Positions 9,358 to 18,126 of a DNA stretch of 64,000 bases are shown here, piece by piece. The notes under the pieces were generated by a model. The model worked only from the letters and a program-made list of their open reading frames with translations. It searched no databases and was not told the origin of the DNA. The position numbers were made by a program, and so were the translations under genes. The DNA lies in contig NZ_JUET01000054.1 in the NCBI RefSeq assembly GCF_001006485.1, positions 1 to 64,000 on the forward strand, in the 5' to 3' direction. This DNA is from Tannerella forsythia (GTDB lineage: Bacteria > Bacteroidota > Bacteroidia > Bacteroidales > Tannerellaceae). Within the stretch, counting starts at the first letter, position 1; every line of letters begins with the position of its first letter.

Positions 9358-10170
9358 TTAAATCGAAAAAGCGTCGAATCCGCCATCGACGGGTATCACC
9401 GTGCCCGTCACGAAAGCCGACGCGTCGGCTGCCAGCCACTGTACCGTGCCCAACAGCTCTTCGGGCTTGCCCAGTCGGCCGTAAGGCGTGTGTGCGACGA
9501 TACGTTGGCAACGCTCCGTCGGGGTACCGTCGGCGTTGGTCATTAGCGTGCGGTTCTGTTCGGTCAGGAAGAACCCTGGCGCGATGGCGTTCACCCGCAG
9601 TCCCTCGCCGAATTTCGTAGCCAGCTCGGTGGCCAGATACCGGGTGAAATTATTAACGGCCGCCTTAGCGCATCCGTAGCCCAGTACGCGCGTAAGCGGT
9701 CGCAGCGATGCCTCGGACGAGATATTGATGATGCTTCCTTTCTTTTGCTCGACCATGACCTCGGCAAATACCATCGTCGGGAGTACCGTACCGAACAGGT
9801 TCAGGTCGATGACTTGCCTGAAAGCGTCGAGGTCGAGATCGAAAAACGTCTGATCCGGCGCGATCGTAGCGCCCGGCATATTTCCTCCCGCCAGATTGAT
9901 CAGCACGTCGATGCTTCCGAATGCTTGCACGATGGCTTGCCGGCTTTCTTCGAGCTGTTCGCGGCGCATGACGTCGGCCGCGTGAAACATGGCCATGCCT
10001 CCGAGTTTGCGCACCTCCTCTTTCAACCGGTTGCCTTTCTCGGCGTTACGTCCGAGGATGGCGACCTTCGCTCCTTCGCGCGCCAAATGTTTGGCGATGC
10101 AACGTCCCAGTATTCCGTAGCCTCCTGTCAAAACAATGACTTTGTCTTTTATACTGAATAAATGATTCAT
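9358..10170 (-). CDS. SDR-family oxidoreductase, likely D-mannonate oxidoreductase
   Basis: A 270-residue classical short-chain dehydrogenase: cofactor motif TGGYGILG (residues 15-22), NLAGG (92-96), catalytic Ser at 151-152, Tyr165 and Lys169 (YGCAK), and the C-terminal GTVIPVDGGFDAF. Its length and sequence resemble the SDR-type fructuronate reductases/mannonate oxidoreductases found with KDG kinases, which interconvert fructuronate and mannonate with NAD(P)H. It is the first gene of the three-gene sugar-acid cluster. The substrate is inferred from context; gluconate 5-dehydrogenase-like activity is the main alternative. Confidence 0.78.
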   Translation of the reverse strand: MNHLFSIKDKVIVLTGGYGILGRCIAKHLAREGAKVAILGRNAEKGNRLKEEVRKLGGMAMFHAADVMRREQLEESRQAIVQAFGSIDVLINLAGGNMPGATIAPDQTFFDLDLDAFRQVIDLNLFGTVLPTMVFAEVMVEQKKGSIINISSEASLRPLTRVLGYGCAKAAVNNFTRYLATELATKFGEGLRVNAIAPGFFLTEQNRTLMTNADGTPTERCQRIVAHTPYGRLGKPEELLGTVQWLAADASAFVTGTVIPVDGGFDAFSI

Positions 10171-10188
10171 CCTGTATGTATCTTGATT

Positions 10189-10836
10189 TTATGAAGTGGT
10201 CGATACTGTCAGACGGCGAAATGCGTAGCAGCTCATCAGTCCGCACAGCGGCAGCGCCACGAAGATGCCGATCAGAAACAAGGCGAATCCGGCCAGCATG
10301 AGGCCGATCAGGACGAGCATGAGCAGGAAGAGCTTCAGTGTTGAGCTGCGTGTGATCTCCCAGCTCCGTTTCAATGATCCGACGACCCCCGTATTTTCTT
10401 CTACGATAGACATCGGGAAGAATTGTAGCCGGAGAGCGAGGTAAATGCCCGGCACAATCAAAAAAAACAGTCCGGCACATACCACAATTGCATAAATAAC
10501 GGATGCAAAAAAATAAATAAATATTTTACGGCTCATCTGTCCGTAAGCCGAAAACTGCGGTTCCTCGCCGTCCAATGCCTGAAACATATTTTTAGTATAT
10601 CCCAATGTGAAAACCAAATGGAATAAAACACTTATAGCTATAATAACGATACCCGCCACACCGATATGATTATCGGAAGGTGGAATAAAAGCATTGAGCA
10701 ACAAGCCGATGATCACGTAGCCGATTAACAGTCCGCTCAATACCCAGATTTGTGCCCACAAACTTTTCCACGATTGGCGGAAGAGGTCGGAGAGAATGAT
10801 TGGTTTGCCCATGGTGTCTTTTTTTATGATAGACAA
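10189..10836 (-). CDS. Polytopic membrane protein, DUF975/YciC-like
   Basis: A protein of up to 215 residues with about five hydrophobic segments (near residues 27-50, 60-80, 108-135 and two between 165 and 200) and a central amphipathic piece, SIVEENTGVVGSLKRSWEITRS. That text recurs in DUF975/glycerophosphoryl-diester-phosphodiesterase membrane-domain proteins. Function is unknown. It may start at the internal Met9 (MGKPIILSDLFRQSW, 10812), which gives a more usual N-terminus. It lies 19 nt upstream of the SDR gene on the same strand and may be co-transcribed. Confidence 0.7.
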   Translation of the reverse strand: MSIIKKDTMGKPIILSDLFRQSWKSLWAQIWVLSGLLIGYVIIGLLLNAFIPPSDNHIGVAGIVIIAISVLFHLVFTLGYTKNMFQALDGEEPQFSAYGQMSRKIFIYFFASVIYAIVVCAGLFFLIVPGIYLALRLQFFPMSIVEENTGVVGSLKRSWEITRSSTLKLFLLMLVLIGLMLAGFALFLIGIFVALPLCGLMSCYAFRRLTVSTTS

Positions 10837-10923
10837 ATGTACGATATATTTTGAAAACGGAAACGGCAGGGCACAAAAAAACCGAACATAAGCCCGGTTT
10901 TTCTGTGACGGACGACCGTATGT

Positions 10924-13488
10924 TTATGGCTGAATCCAGCGGATGTATGCGAAATCCATTCGGTGAGGCAGCTGTTCGTTTACCGGATAGACCCGGAAAC
11001 CGACACGCAGATGTCCGTAGACTTTTGTTTTCTTTTTCAACTCGAAATATAGTTTCGTGCCATCCACCTTTTTCAGTTGGAACGGTGTTGCCGAAACGAA
11101 TTCGATCGTATGGTCTTCCGGGTTTTCACGTGTATAGACAATCTCAACGCCAAGCATGCTCTTGAGGCTTTTGCGATCGATGACAATCCGGACGATGTAT
11201 TCGTCGCCCACTGCGGGATGTGCGGCATCTTCGCCATACTCGAACGATTTGATCTCAAAATCATCCCAGTGTTCGGCAACCTCTTTCTTCCATGCGGCGA
11301 TATTTCGAGCTTCGGCGTAATCGTTTTGCATGAGCAAAGCGGAGCGTGCGGCCAGCTTCCTGTAGAACCGTTCGATATAGTCGTCGAGCATCCGTTTCAT
11401 CGTATAGTCCGGTGCGATTTGCGAGATGGAGTTTTTGATGTACTGAATCCACTCAGGCGAATAGCCTTTGCTGTTCTTGGCAAAGTAGAGCGGGATAATC
11501 TCATCTTCGAGCAGATGGTAGATCGTGGCGGCATCAAGCTGATCCTGATATTGCTGATTGTCATACGTGCGTTGTGCGGTCAGCGCCCATCCGGCTCCTT
11601 CCTTATAACCTTCGTACCACCATCCATCGAGCACGGAGAAGTTGAGTACACCGTTCATCTCAGCCTTTTCGCCCGATGTGCCGGATGCTTCCAGCGGTCG
11701 TGTCGGGGTGTTCAGCCAGATGTCGACCCCCGAAATCAGGCGGCGCGCCAGACGCATGTCGTAATTTTCGAGGAAGAGGATCTTGCCTAGAAATTCCGGA
11801 CGACGCGAAATCTCCACGATGTGTTTGATCAGGCCCTGTCCGCCACCGTCGGCCGGGTGCGCCTTCCCGGTGAAGACGAATTGTATTGGGCATTTTTCAT
11901 TGTTGACGATCTTGGATAGTCTGTCCAAATCGGTGAACAGGAGGTGCGCTCGTTTGTATGTGGCAAAACGGCGTCCGAAACCGATCAACAACGCGTTCGT
12001 ATTGATTTTTTCCATCAATGTAACGACTTTCGACGGGTCGCCCTGGTTCTTCAGCCAGTTATCGCGATACTGGTCTTTGATGTATTCGATCAATTTATGT
12101 TTGAGTGCCTTGCGGATTTCCCAAATGTCACTGTCCGGAACATGCTGGATGGCTTCCCAGATCGCTTTGTTAGACTGGTCTTTGAAGAAACTTTTGTCGA
12201 AATTCTTCGCACAGTATTTTTTCCATTCGGTAGCCATCCAAGTAGGCAGATGCACCCCGTTGGTCACGTAGCCCACGTGCAGCTCTTCGGGGAAATATCC
12301 TTTCCATACCGGAGCGAACATCTGGCGCGATACGATGCCGTGGAGGTAACTTACGCCGTTGGCCTCCTGACAGGTGTTGAGGGCGAATGTACTCATACAG
12401 AATTTTTCCTGACTGCCCGGGTTCGTACGTCCCATGTCGATAAAGTCCTGCCAGCTGATACCGAGTTTTTCGGCAAATCCGCCCATGTATTTGCCGAAAA
12501 GCGCTTCTTCGAAATAATCGTGACCGGCCGGTACGGGCGTATGCACCGTATAGAGTGAGGAGGCGCGAACGACTTCGAGGGCCTGATTAAAGTCTAACTT
12601 CTCGATCCGGATATAATCGACGAGCCGCTGTACGTTGATCAATGCGGCATGGCCTTCGTTGCAATGATAAACCTGTTTCTTCAGTCCCAACTTATTCAAC
12701 AGTAAAATGCCGCCGATGCCGAGCATGTATTCCTGCTTCATGCGGTTTTCCCAGTCTCCGCCGTAAAGCTGGTGGGTGATCGAGCGGTCCCATTCGCTAT
12801 TTTCGGGTATGTCCGTATCCATCAGATAAAGTGGTACGCGCCCGACGCTTACTTTCCAGACATGTGCATAGACGATCCGTTCGGGATACGGCACCTCGAG
12901 CACCATCGGCTGGCCATCGTCCATCATCATTTGTGTGAGTGGCAATGTCGAGAAGTTCTGGGCTTCGTAGTTGGCAATCTGTTGACCGTCCATCGCCAGG
13001 CTTTGGGTGAAATAGCCGTAACGGTACAGAAACCCGACGGCTGCCAGATCAATGTTGCTGTCACTGGCTTCTTTCAGGTAGTCGCCTGCCAACACGCCCA
13101 ATCCGCCCGAATAGATTTTCAGTACGTTCGTTAGTCCGTATTCCATGCTGAAATAGGCAACCGACGGTTTGCTTGTGTCGGGTTTGACTTGTACATAACT
13201 CTTAAATTGTTTATATACGTCATTGATTTTAGCCATCAATACCTGATCGGCCAAAATTGCTTCAATTCGTTCCTGCGGTAACTTCTGAAGCAATAAGAGG
13301 GGGTTGCCTTCGGTCGATCTCCATAACTCGGGCGAAATCTCACCGAAGAGCTTTGCTCCTTCGTAATGCCATACCCACCACAAGTTGGTGGCGATTTCGT
13401 GAAGCGGCTCTAATCGTTTCGGAAGTTTAGAATGAGAGTATAGGTCTCTCCAAATCGGATCATTTGAATTCTTTGACTGAATTTTCAT
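10924..13488 (-). CDS. glgP: Glycogen/alpha-glucan phosphorylase (GT35)
   Basis: An 854-residue alpha-glucan phosphorylase of the form common in Bacteroidetes. An N-terminal DUF3417-like stretch ([13 protein letters not shown]) precedes the GT35 catalytic domain. Recognisable parts are the CNEGHAAL and TPVPAGHD segments, the [11 protein letters not shown] phosphate/glucan site and the pyridoxal-phosphate lysine motif [14 protein letters not shown] (Lys608). It releases glucose-1-phosphate from glycogen or maltodextrin in the cytoplasm. A glycogen synthase gene lies 1.2 kb away on the same strand, so storage-glycan turnover is the likely role. A -7 box (13515-13522) precedes it. Confidence 0.93.
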   Translation of the reverse strand: MKIQSKNSNDPIWRDLYSHSKLPKRLEPLHEIATNLWWVWHYEGAKLFGEISPELWRSTEGNPLLLLQKLPQERIEAILADQVLMAKINDVYKQFKSYVQVKPDTSKPSVAYFSMEYGLTNVLKIYSGGLGVLAGDYLKEASDSNIDLAAVGFLYRYGYFTQSLAMDGQQIANYEAQNFSTLPLTQMMMDDGQPMVLEVPYPERIVYAHVWKVSVGRVPLYLMDTDIPENSEWDRSITHQLYGGDWENRMKQEYMLGIGGILLLNKLGLKKQVYHCNEGHAALINVQRLVDYIRIEKLDFNQALEVVRASSLYTVHTPVPAGHDYFEEALFGKYMGGFAEKLGISWQDFIDMGRTNPGSQEKFCMSTFALNTCQEANGVSYLHGIVSRQMFAPVWKGYFPEELHVGYVTNGVHLPTWMATEWKKYCAKNFDKSFFKDQSNKAIWEAIQHVPDSDIWEIRKALKHKLIEYIKDQYRDNWLKNQGDPSKVVTLMEKINTNALLIGFGRRFATYKRAHLLFTDLDRLSKIVNNEKCPIQFVFTGKAHPADGGGQGLIKHIVEISRRPEFLGKILFLENYDMRLARRLISGVDIWLNTPTRPLEASGTSGEKAEMNGVLNFSVLDGWWYEGYKEGAGWALTAQRTYDNQQYQDQLDAATIYHLLEDEIIPLYFAKNSKGYSPEWIQYIKNSISQIAPDYTMKRMLDDYIERFYRKLAARSALLMQNDYAEARNIAAWKKEVAEHWDDFEIKSFEYGEDAAHPAVGDEYIVRIVIDRKSLKSMLGVEIVYTRENPEDHTIEFVSATPFQLKKVDGTKLYFELKKKTKVYGHLRVGFRVYPVNEQLPHRMDFAYIRWIQP

Positions 13489-13514
13489 ACGTAAGTTTTT
13501 TGATAATTGCCCGA

Positions 13515-13522
13515 CAAAGGTA
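13515..13522 (-). promoter_or_regulatory. Promoter -7 box for glgP
   Basis: On the minus strand TACCTTTG fits TAnnTTTG and sits 27 nt upstream of the glgP ATG. A good -33 TTTG is not apparent. Confidence 0.5.
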
Positions 13523-13783
13523 ATGCAATTTTCGTGTAAAGCAGGAATGACGCCTCGTTAATTTTTTCATGCAATACTCTCAACAGAGTGATTTTTTATG
13601 GATTTACAGCCGTTAAATATCATTTATTCAAAAATGCAAGAGATAGTGTAAAAACACGTTGTGGTTTAGTCTTCTTGCAAGCTGTGGAAAGCATGATTTT
13701 CATGTAGATAATTACTGGTTTTGAATTTTTATGACAATCAAAATCAGGTCTGTTTAAAATAATATTTATTACATAAAAAATGT

Positions 13784-13815
13784 AAATATATACAAAACTT
13801 TTTTTGTATATATTT
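13784..13815. repeat. Perfect 14-bp inverted repeat in the glgP/hypothetical intergenic region
   Basis: AAATATATACAAAA (13784-13797) is exactly mirrored by TTTTGTATATATTT (13802-13815) with a 4-nt loop. It lies 44 nt upstream of the gene at 13859 and 296 nt upstream of glgP, in an AT-rich 370-nt divergent intergenic region. The right arm contributes the TTTG that could act as a -33 element for TATTTTTG at 13822-13829. It could be an operator or a transcript hairpin. The rest of 13523-13858 shows no gene. Confidence 0.6.
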
Positions 13816-13858
13816 ATATACTATTTTTGAAACGTTAAATTATTAAATACATTAGAGC

Positions 13859-14638
13859 ATGAAAAAGTACATTATAGTATTAACTTTACTATGGGTAACA
13901 GGGGGAATGATTTCCGCACAGACAATTACGGGACCTCAGCACCCGATGAAACCGCGAATGCCGAGAAGTATGGCCGATTCGTCAGTCAGAAAAACGTATC
14001 TAGAGGGAGGCAATGATAAACCGCTATATACGGTATCCGAAGCTGTTTACAAATACAGTAAAGACCGACTGACGGATACAGCTACTCACATCAGTGGGAC
14101 GATCGATTGTTTCATTAGTAAATATTCTCAGGATGGGCACTTGCTTTATCGGTCGGATTATTTTCCACGGAAAGTAGAATTGGATGGTAAAGTCTATCCG
14201 GACAGAGAATGGAATATCTTAAAATATACGTACGGTGATGACGGTCGGCTGCTCAAAACGGAAAACTATGATGTGGACTACAGCCATCCGAATAAAGATA
14301 AGCTGTTCGGCATATCCGAATATACATATATGATAACTGACAGCGGATACATAGCCGACCGGACCATAACGAAAGACCTTGACAAAGGTAAAGGCAACAT
14401 CGAAAAGGAAAAGATTGAATACGTGTTGGACAAGGGAGGCCGCGTGGTTCGCTCGATCAATAGAAACGATGAAGATAAGTATGTCTCAGGCATCAATGGG
14501 CATCGTTACCGTATTGGCGATCATTATTATTCATACACCGACAGCGGATACACGGATGTACGGTATTTGGACGTCACCACCGGATTGCGAGCAGATTTTA
14601 TGTATAAAGACAGTTGCTTGCTAAAAGAGAATGTATAA
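13859..14638 (+). CDS. Hypothetical secreted protein
   Basis: A 259-residue protein with a clear signal peptide (MKKYIIVLTLLWVTGGMISA, cleavage near residue 20) and no further membrane segment. The mature part is rich in Tyr, Asp and Lys, with repeated short patterns such as LLYRSDYF, TYGDDGRLLKTENY and EYTYMITDSGYIADRT. These resemble the degenerate beta-strand repeats of secreted or surface wall-like proteins, but I cannot assign a family. It is likely periplasmic or exported. It is monocistronic, with an inverted repeat in its upstream region, and faces the convergent glycogen synthase gene. Confidence 0.75.
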   Translation: MKKYIIVLTLLWVTGGMISAQTITGPQHPMKPRMPRSMADSSVRKTYLEGGNDKPLYTVSEAVYKYSKDRLTDTATHISGTIDCFISKYSQDGHLLYRSDYFPRKVELDGKVYPDREWNILKYTYGDDGRLLKTENYDVDYSHPNKDKLFGISEYTYMITDSGYIADRTITKDLDKGKGNIEKEKIEYVLDKGGRVVRSINRNDEDKYVSGINGHRYRIGDHYYSYTDSGYTDVRYLDVTTGLRADFMYKDSCLLKENV

Positions 14639-14656
14639 TCGGGACAACCTATAACA

Positions 14657-16312
14657 TCACATACGGTTTCTCTGTTTCGCCTTCGCAAAAGCCATATCAA
14701 ATGCTTGATAATAATATGTAATGAATTGCTTCCATTCAGCCTGTGCAGCTAACTTGCGACAATTCTCTCGAATATATTCCCGATCGGCTGCATCTTTGCA
14801 TATCAGAGAAAGTAAAATTTCCGAAATATCATTCACGACATCGAAATAATTATCATCTGTCCGGTGAATCACGGCGACTCCCTCCGTGATGTCATCGCCC
14901 GAAACCTTTGCCTTAGCCCATAACCCGAATCCGGCCAGATCGGTGGTGACCGTCGGGATGCCGAACGCAATGCTTTCCAGCGGCGTATAGCCCCACGGCT
15001 CGTAATACGACGGATAAACGGTCGCATCCATACCGATCAACAGGTCGTAGTACGTCATGTTGAATATACCGTCTTTCCCGTCCAAATAGCAGGGCACAAA
15101 GATGATTTTCAGGTTATCGTCTGCCGTATTCGTAAAGCCGCAACGGAGGATGAAATTCGTTATGCTGTCTTCATTCATATTGTTAAGCCAATGCGTGATG
15201 CATGAGGTCTGCATTGGCTCCGTCGTATGAAAGTCTTTCGCAAGAATTTCCTTCAGGTCGGCACGCGGAGCGAAAACCCACGCCGGGACAAGCAGAAAAG
15301 CGACGACTTGCCGATTCAGTTTGCCGGAAGTGCGCAAACGGTTCATGGCCTCGATATAAACGTCGATTCCTTTGTTACGATACTCATACCGGCCGCTCGT
15401 CGAGATGAGAAAAGCATCTTCATCGATCGTCCGGCCGCATAACGTTTCGGCTACCCTGAGCAGTTTTTTACGGGCTTCAGTACGACGTGCCGGATAAGCA
15501 TCGGCAACAGGCACAAAGTCCGGCTCGAAACCGTTGGGGGTCACGATATCCGGTGCTCTGTCCAAGAGCTGCCTGCATTCGGTGGCCGTAATATCGCTTA
15601 CGGTCGTGAAACAGTCGGCATAACGGGCAGCCTGCTTCTCGACCGAGTGCTTGGCTTCCATGTTTAATTCTCTTGCCATCCGATTGCCGTCGTATCCATT
15701 CATGCATCCGTAGAGGGGTTTACCGTTTCCGGCAATCGAACGTCCGATGGAGGTAGCATGTGTCGTGAACACCGTAGCAATCTGCGGTACGTATTTCTGT
15801 AGATATAGCTCTCCGAACCCCAGCATCCATTCATTGAAATGGGCGATGATCTTTTTCTGTTCCAACCCATGAAAGCGGTAGAAACTTTCGATCGTTTTTC
15901 CGGTGGCGTAGGCGAAGATACAAGACTCGTCATAATCGCCATAAGCCTTTGACGAATCGACACCGAACGATTCCCACATTTCGTAATAGACTTCGTTTTT
16001 CTTTTCGAAGAAAGGCTGATAGTCGACTAAAATCACCGGAGGTGTGCCCGGTATCTGCCATCGTCCTTTGCGCACGGACAGTCCTTCGGAAGCTGCCGCT
16101 TTCGCCCAGTCGGCGTAGAGCGCAGGGTCTTCTCGAAAATCGGCATCCGGCTTTCCGCGGTCCGGCCCGATGAAAATAATCGTATCGGTAAAACGCTGTT
16201 GTAACGTGCGTGCTTTTGTGGACAAGACGGTATAAATACCGCCAACTTTATTGCAGACTTCCCAGCTGCATTCAAAAATATAATCCGGTTGAGTTATTGC
16301 CTTTTTTATCAT
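14657..16312 (-). CDS. Glycogen synthase, GT3 (eukaryotic-like) family
   Basis: A 551-residue protein starting YIFECSWEVCNKVGGIYTVLSTKA, the signature of GT3 glycogen(starch) synthases rather than of bacterial GT5 GlgA. The C-terminal half carries the retaining-transferase E-x7-E motif in EPWGYTPLESIAFGIPTVTTD. GT3 enzymes extend alpha-1,4-glucan chains from UDP-glucose. The form is common in Bacteroidetes, where it is paired with a GT35 phosphorylase, as here. It has its own -7 box upstream and ends 19 nt from the convergent secreted hypothetical. Confidence 0.92.
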   Translation of the reverse strand: MIKKAITQPDYIFECSWEVCNKVGGIYTVLSTKARTLQQRFTDTIIFIGPDRGKPDADFREDPALYADWAKAAASEGLSVRKGRWQIPGTPPVILVDYQPFFEKKNEVYYEMWESFGVDSSKAYGDYDESCIFAYATGKTIESFYRFHGLEQKKIIAHFNEWMLGFGELYLQKYVPQIATVFTTHATSIGRSIAGNGKPLYGCMNGYDGNRMARELNMEAKHSVEKQAARYADCFTTVSDITATECRQLLDRAPDIVTPNGFEPDFVPVADAYPARRTEARKKLLRVAETLCGRTIDEDAFLISTSGRYEYRNKGIDVYIEAMNRLRTSGKLNRQVVAFLLVPAWVFAPRADLKEILAKDFHTTEPMQTSCITHWLNNMNEDSITNFILRCGFTNTADDNLKIIFVPCYLDGKDGIFNMTYYDLLIGMDATVYPSYYEPWGYTPLESIAFGIPTVTTDLAGFGLWAKAKVSGDDITEGVAVIHRTDDNYFDVVNDISEILLSLICKDAADREYIRENCRKLAAQAEWKQFITYYYQAFDMAFAKAKQRNRM

Positions 16313-16349
16313 AGTTGTCTAACCTTATAAAAGGTAGTTGTTTAGCCGG

Positions 16350-16357
16350 CAAAGATA
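16350..16357 (-). promoter_or_regulatory. Promoter -7 box for glycogen synthase
   Basis: TATCTTTG on the minus strand, 38 nt upstream of the ATG. No clear -33 element is seen. Confidence 0.5.
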
Positions 16358-16410
16358 CGTCTTTTTTTCTTTTTCTTGTGTTTCTTTATCCAAATCCCGG
16401 AGAATTGTCA

Positions 16411-16418
16411 TACCTTTG
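16411..16418 (+). promoter_or_regulatory. Promoter -7 box for the 16465 operon
   Basis: TACCTTTG at 16411-16418. An ATG at 16420 in the same frame as the next gene would lie at or before the transcription start, so this box decides the gene start in favour of 16465. Confidence 0.6.
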
Positions 16419-16464
16419 ATTGTCGAAAAAAAGAAAATGTTTAACTCAAAAAGAAGAAACTAAA

Positions 16465-16764
16465 ATGGCAAAAAGAAGAAAATTAAAGAAACATATCTCC
16501 CGTCTGTTCGGGATGTTGTTTTCCGACTTGTTAATCTGTCATTATTTACTTCCGAAAATAGACAATGAGAAAGTTTTATTATTGGCGACGCACATGAGCG
16601 ATCGGAACGATGAGTTTATTTGCCGTGCACATCATGCTCCGGGCACAAACCGGGCAGAGGTCAAGAAATATTATCAAAAGTTATCTGCTGATCTGAGAAA
16701 AGAATGGAATGCGTTGGCCGAAGAGATCGTCCGATTGACCGAAGCGCTTGATAAGAAAGCATGA
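16465..16764 (+). CDS. Conserved hypothetical small basic protein
   Basis: A 99-residue protein read from MAKRRKLKKHISRLFGMLF (16465). The N-terminus is strongly basic and the C-terminal part (about residues 60-95) is a charged helix, KKYYQKLSADLRKEWNALAEEIVRLTEAL. No signal peptide or known motif is visible. It overlaps by 4 nt (ATGA) the following PlsC-like acyltransferase, so it is translationally coupled and likely first in a four-gene operon. Function is unknown. Confidence 0.72.
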   Translation: MAKRRKLKKHISRLFGMLFSDLLICHYLLPKIDNEKVLLLATHMSDRNDEFICRAHHAPGTNRAEVKKYYQKLSADLRKEWNALAEEIVRLTEALDKKA

Positions 16765-17345
16765 AAAAAGCGATCTGTAGATGGCTTCTTAAGTGCATGG
16801 GATGGAATATCGGTCTGACGGGCGACGATGTTCCCAAGTGTGTGATTTGTGTAGCCCCTCATACGAGCAACACCGATTTTCTGATCGGCAAGTTGTTTTA
16901 CAACGCGGTCGGGAAACAGGCTAAATTCCTGATGAAGAAAGAATGGTTTTTCTTTCCGTTAGGATTAATCTTTCGGAGCATGGGCGGCGTACCGATCGAC
17001 CGGAGCCGCAACCAGTCCATGACCGAACAGATGGCGGCTGAATTTGCATCACACGATTATTTCCGTGTAGCTATCACGCCGGAAGGGACGCGCAAGAGGG
17101 TCGATGAGTGGAAACGTGGTTTTTATTACATTGCTTTGAAGGCACAGGTACCGATTCAGCTTGGTTATATCGATTACGGCAGGAAAGAAGTCGGGATTAT
17201 GTCGACTTTCCGGCCGACGGGCGATGCGGATGCGGACATCCGTTATATCCGTTCATGTTATAAGGGAATCAGAGGCCATCATGGAGAGAAATTCGGAGAA
17301 GTCGGGGAAGAACGCGATAAGAAAAACGGAAAGATCGATGAATAG
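16761..17345 (+). CDS. 1-acylglycerol-3-phosphate acyltransferase-like protein (PlsC family)
   Basis: A 194-residue acyltransferase with the H-x4-D catalytic motif (HTSNTD, His34 and Asp39), the GGVPIDRS acceptor-site block (residues 75-82) and TPEGTR (106-111). These are the canonical PlsC motifs I, II and III. It has no strong transmembrane segment and is short for a PlsC, like the small 'lysophospholipid acyltransferase' group. It probably transfers an acyl group to a lipid at the inner membrane. It overlaps its neighbours on both sides (4 nt upstream, 8 nt downstream), indicating a tight operon. Confidence 0.85.
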   Translation: MKKAICRWLLKCMGWNIGLTGDDVPKCVICVAPHTSNTDFLIGKLFYNAVGKQAKFLMKKEWFFFPLGLIFRSMGGVPIDRSRNQSMTEQMAAEFASHDYFRVAITPEGTRKRVDEWKRGFYYIALKAQVPIQLGYIDYGRKEVGIMSTFRPTGDADADIRYIRSCYKGIRGHHGEKFGEVGEERDKKNGKIDE

Positions 17346-18126
17346 TAACAGCTCGTTGCGTGTCAGTATGATTCAAGCTCCGATTGTGTGGGAAGACAGA
17401 ACGGAGAACGTGGCTTATTATGGGAAATTGCTGCATGGTTTAACCGGCAAAACCGATCTGGCAGTCTTACCGGAGTTATTTACGACGGGATTGTCGATGC
17501 GCGTGCACGACCTGTCGGAGCCGGTCGACGGCAAGACGATCGCTTCGGTGAAGCAGTGGGCCCGAGAATACGGCTTTGCCGTGACAGGGAGCTTTATCGC
17601 TTCGGAAGAAGGGCGTTTTTATAACCGTGCATTCTTTATTACCCCCGATGGTCGGGAGTATTATTACGATAAGCGTCATCTGTTTCGTATGGCGGGCGAA
17701 GATCGCAGTTTCTCGGCCGGCGATAAGCGGCTGATTCTCGATTATCGCGGCTGGAAAATCTGCCCGATGGTTTGCTATGACTTGCGTTTCCCGGTCTGGA
17801 GCCGCAATGTGAATAACGAATACGACGTGCTGATTTACGTGGCCAACTGGGTGAGTGTACGACGGGATGTGTGGAAGACGCTGCTGCATGCGCGGGCGAT
17901 TGAGAATATGGTGTATGTGTGCGGGGTGAACCGTGTCGGTGTGGATGGCCGCGAGTTCGCTTATCACGGCAGCTCGAGAATATATACTCCGAAAGGAGAA
18001 AAGCTGGCGGATGCCGGCGAAGAGGAAGAAACAATCGTCACGTGTACGCTGGAGCGGGAGCCGTTGGATACGCTTCGGGAGAAGTTTCCGGTGTGGCGTG
18101 ATGCGGATCAGTTTGATATCCGATGA
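17338..18126 (+). CDS. Carbon-nitrogen hydrolase, omega-amidase (YafV/Nit2-like)
   Basis: A 262-residue nitrilase-superfamily protein read from MNSNSSLRVSMIQAP (17338). An open frame extends upstream but reads through the acyltransferase gene. The catalytic triad is visible: Glu46 (VLPELFTTG), Lys112 (YYDKRHLF) and Cys146 (MVCYDLRFPVWSR). Sequence and length fit the omega-amidase group, which hydrolyses alpha-keto-glutaramate/succinamate as metabolite repair. A Rid-family gene (another metabolite-damage family) follows with an ATGA overlap, which supports a repair theme. Confidence 0.87.
   Translation: MNSNSSLRVSMIQAPIVWEDRTENVAYYGKLLHGLTGKTDLAVLPELFTTGLSMRVHDLSEPVDGKTIASVKQWAREYGFAVTGSFIASEEGRFYNRAFFITPDGREYYYDKRHLFRMAGEDRSFSAGDKRLILDYRGWKICPMVCYDLRFPVWSRNVNNEYDVLIYVANWVSVRRDVWKTLLHARAIENMVYVCGVNRVGVDGREFAYHGSSRIYTPKGEKLADAGEEEETIVTCTLEREPLDTLREKFPVWRDADQFDIR

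Noticed and set aside
13781-13830. The AT-rich hairpin before 13859 as a rho-independent terminator
   Set aside because: No transcript is expected to end there; the flanking genes are divergent, so an operator or promoter role is more likely.
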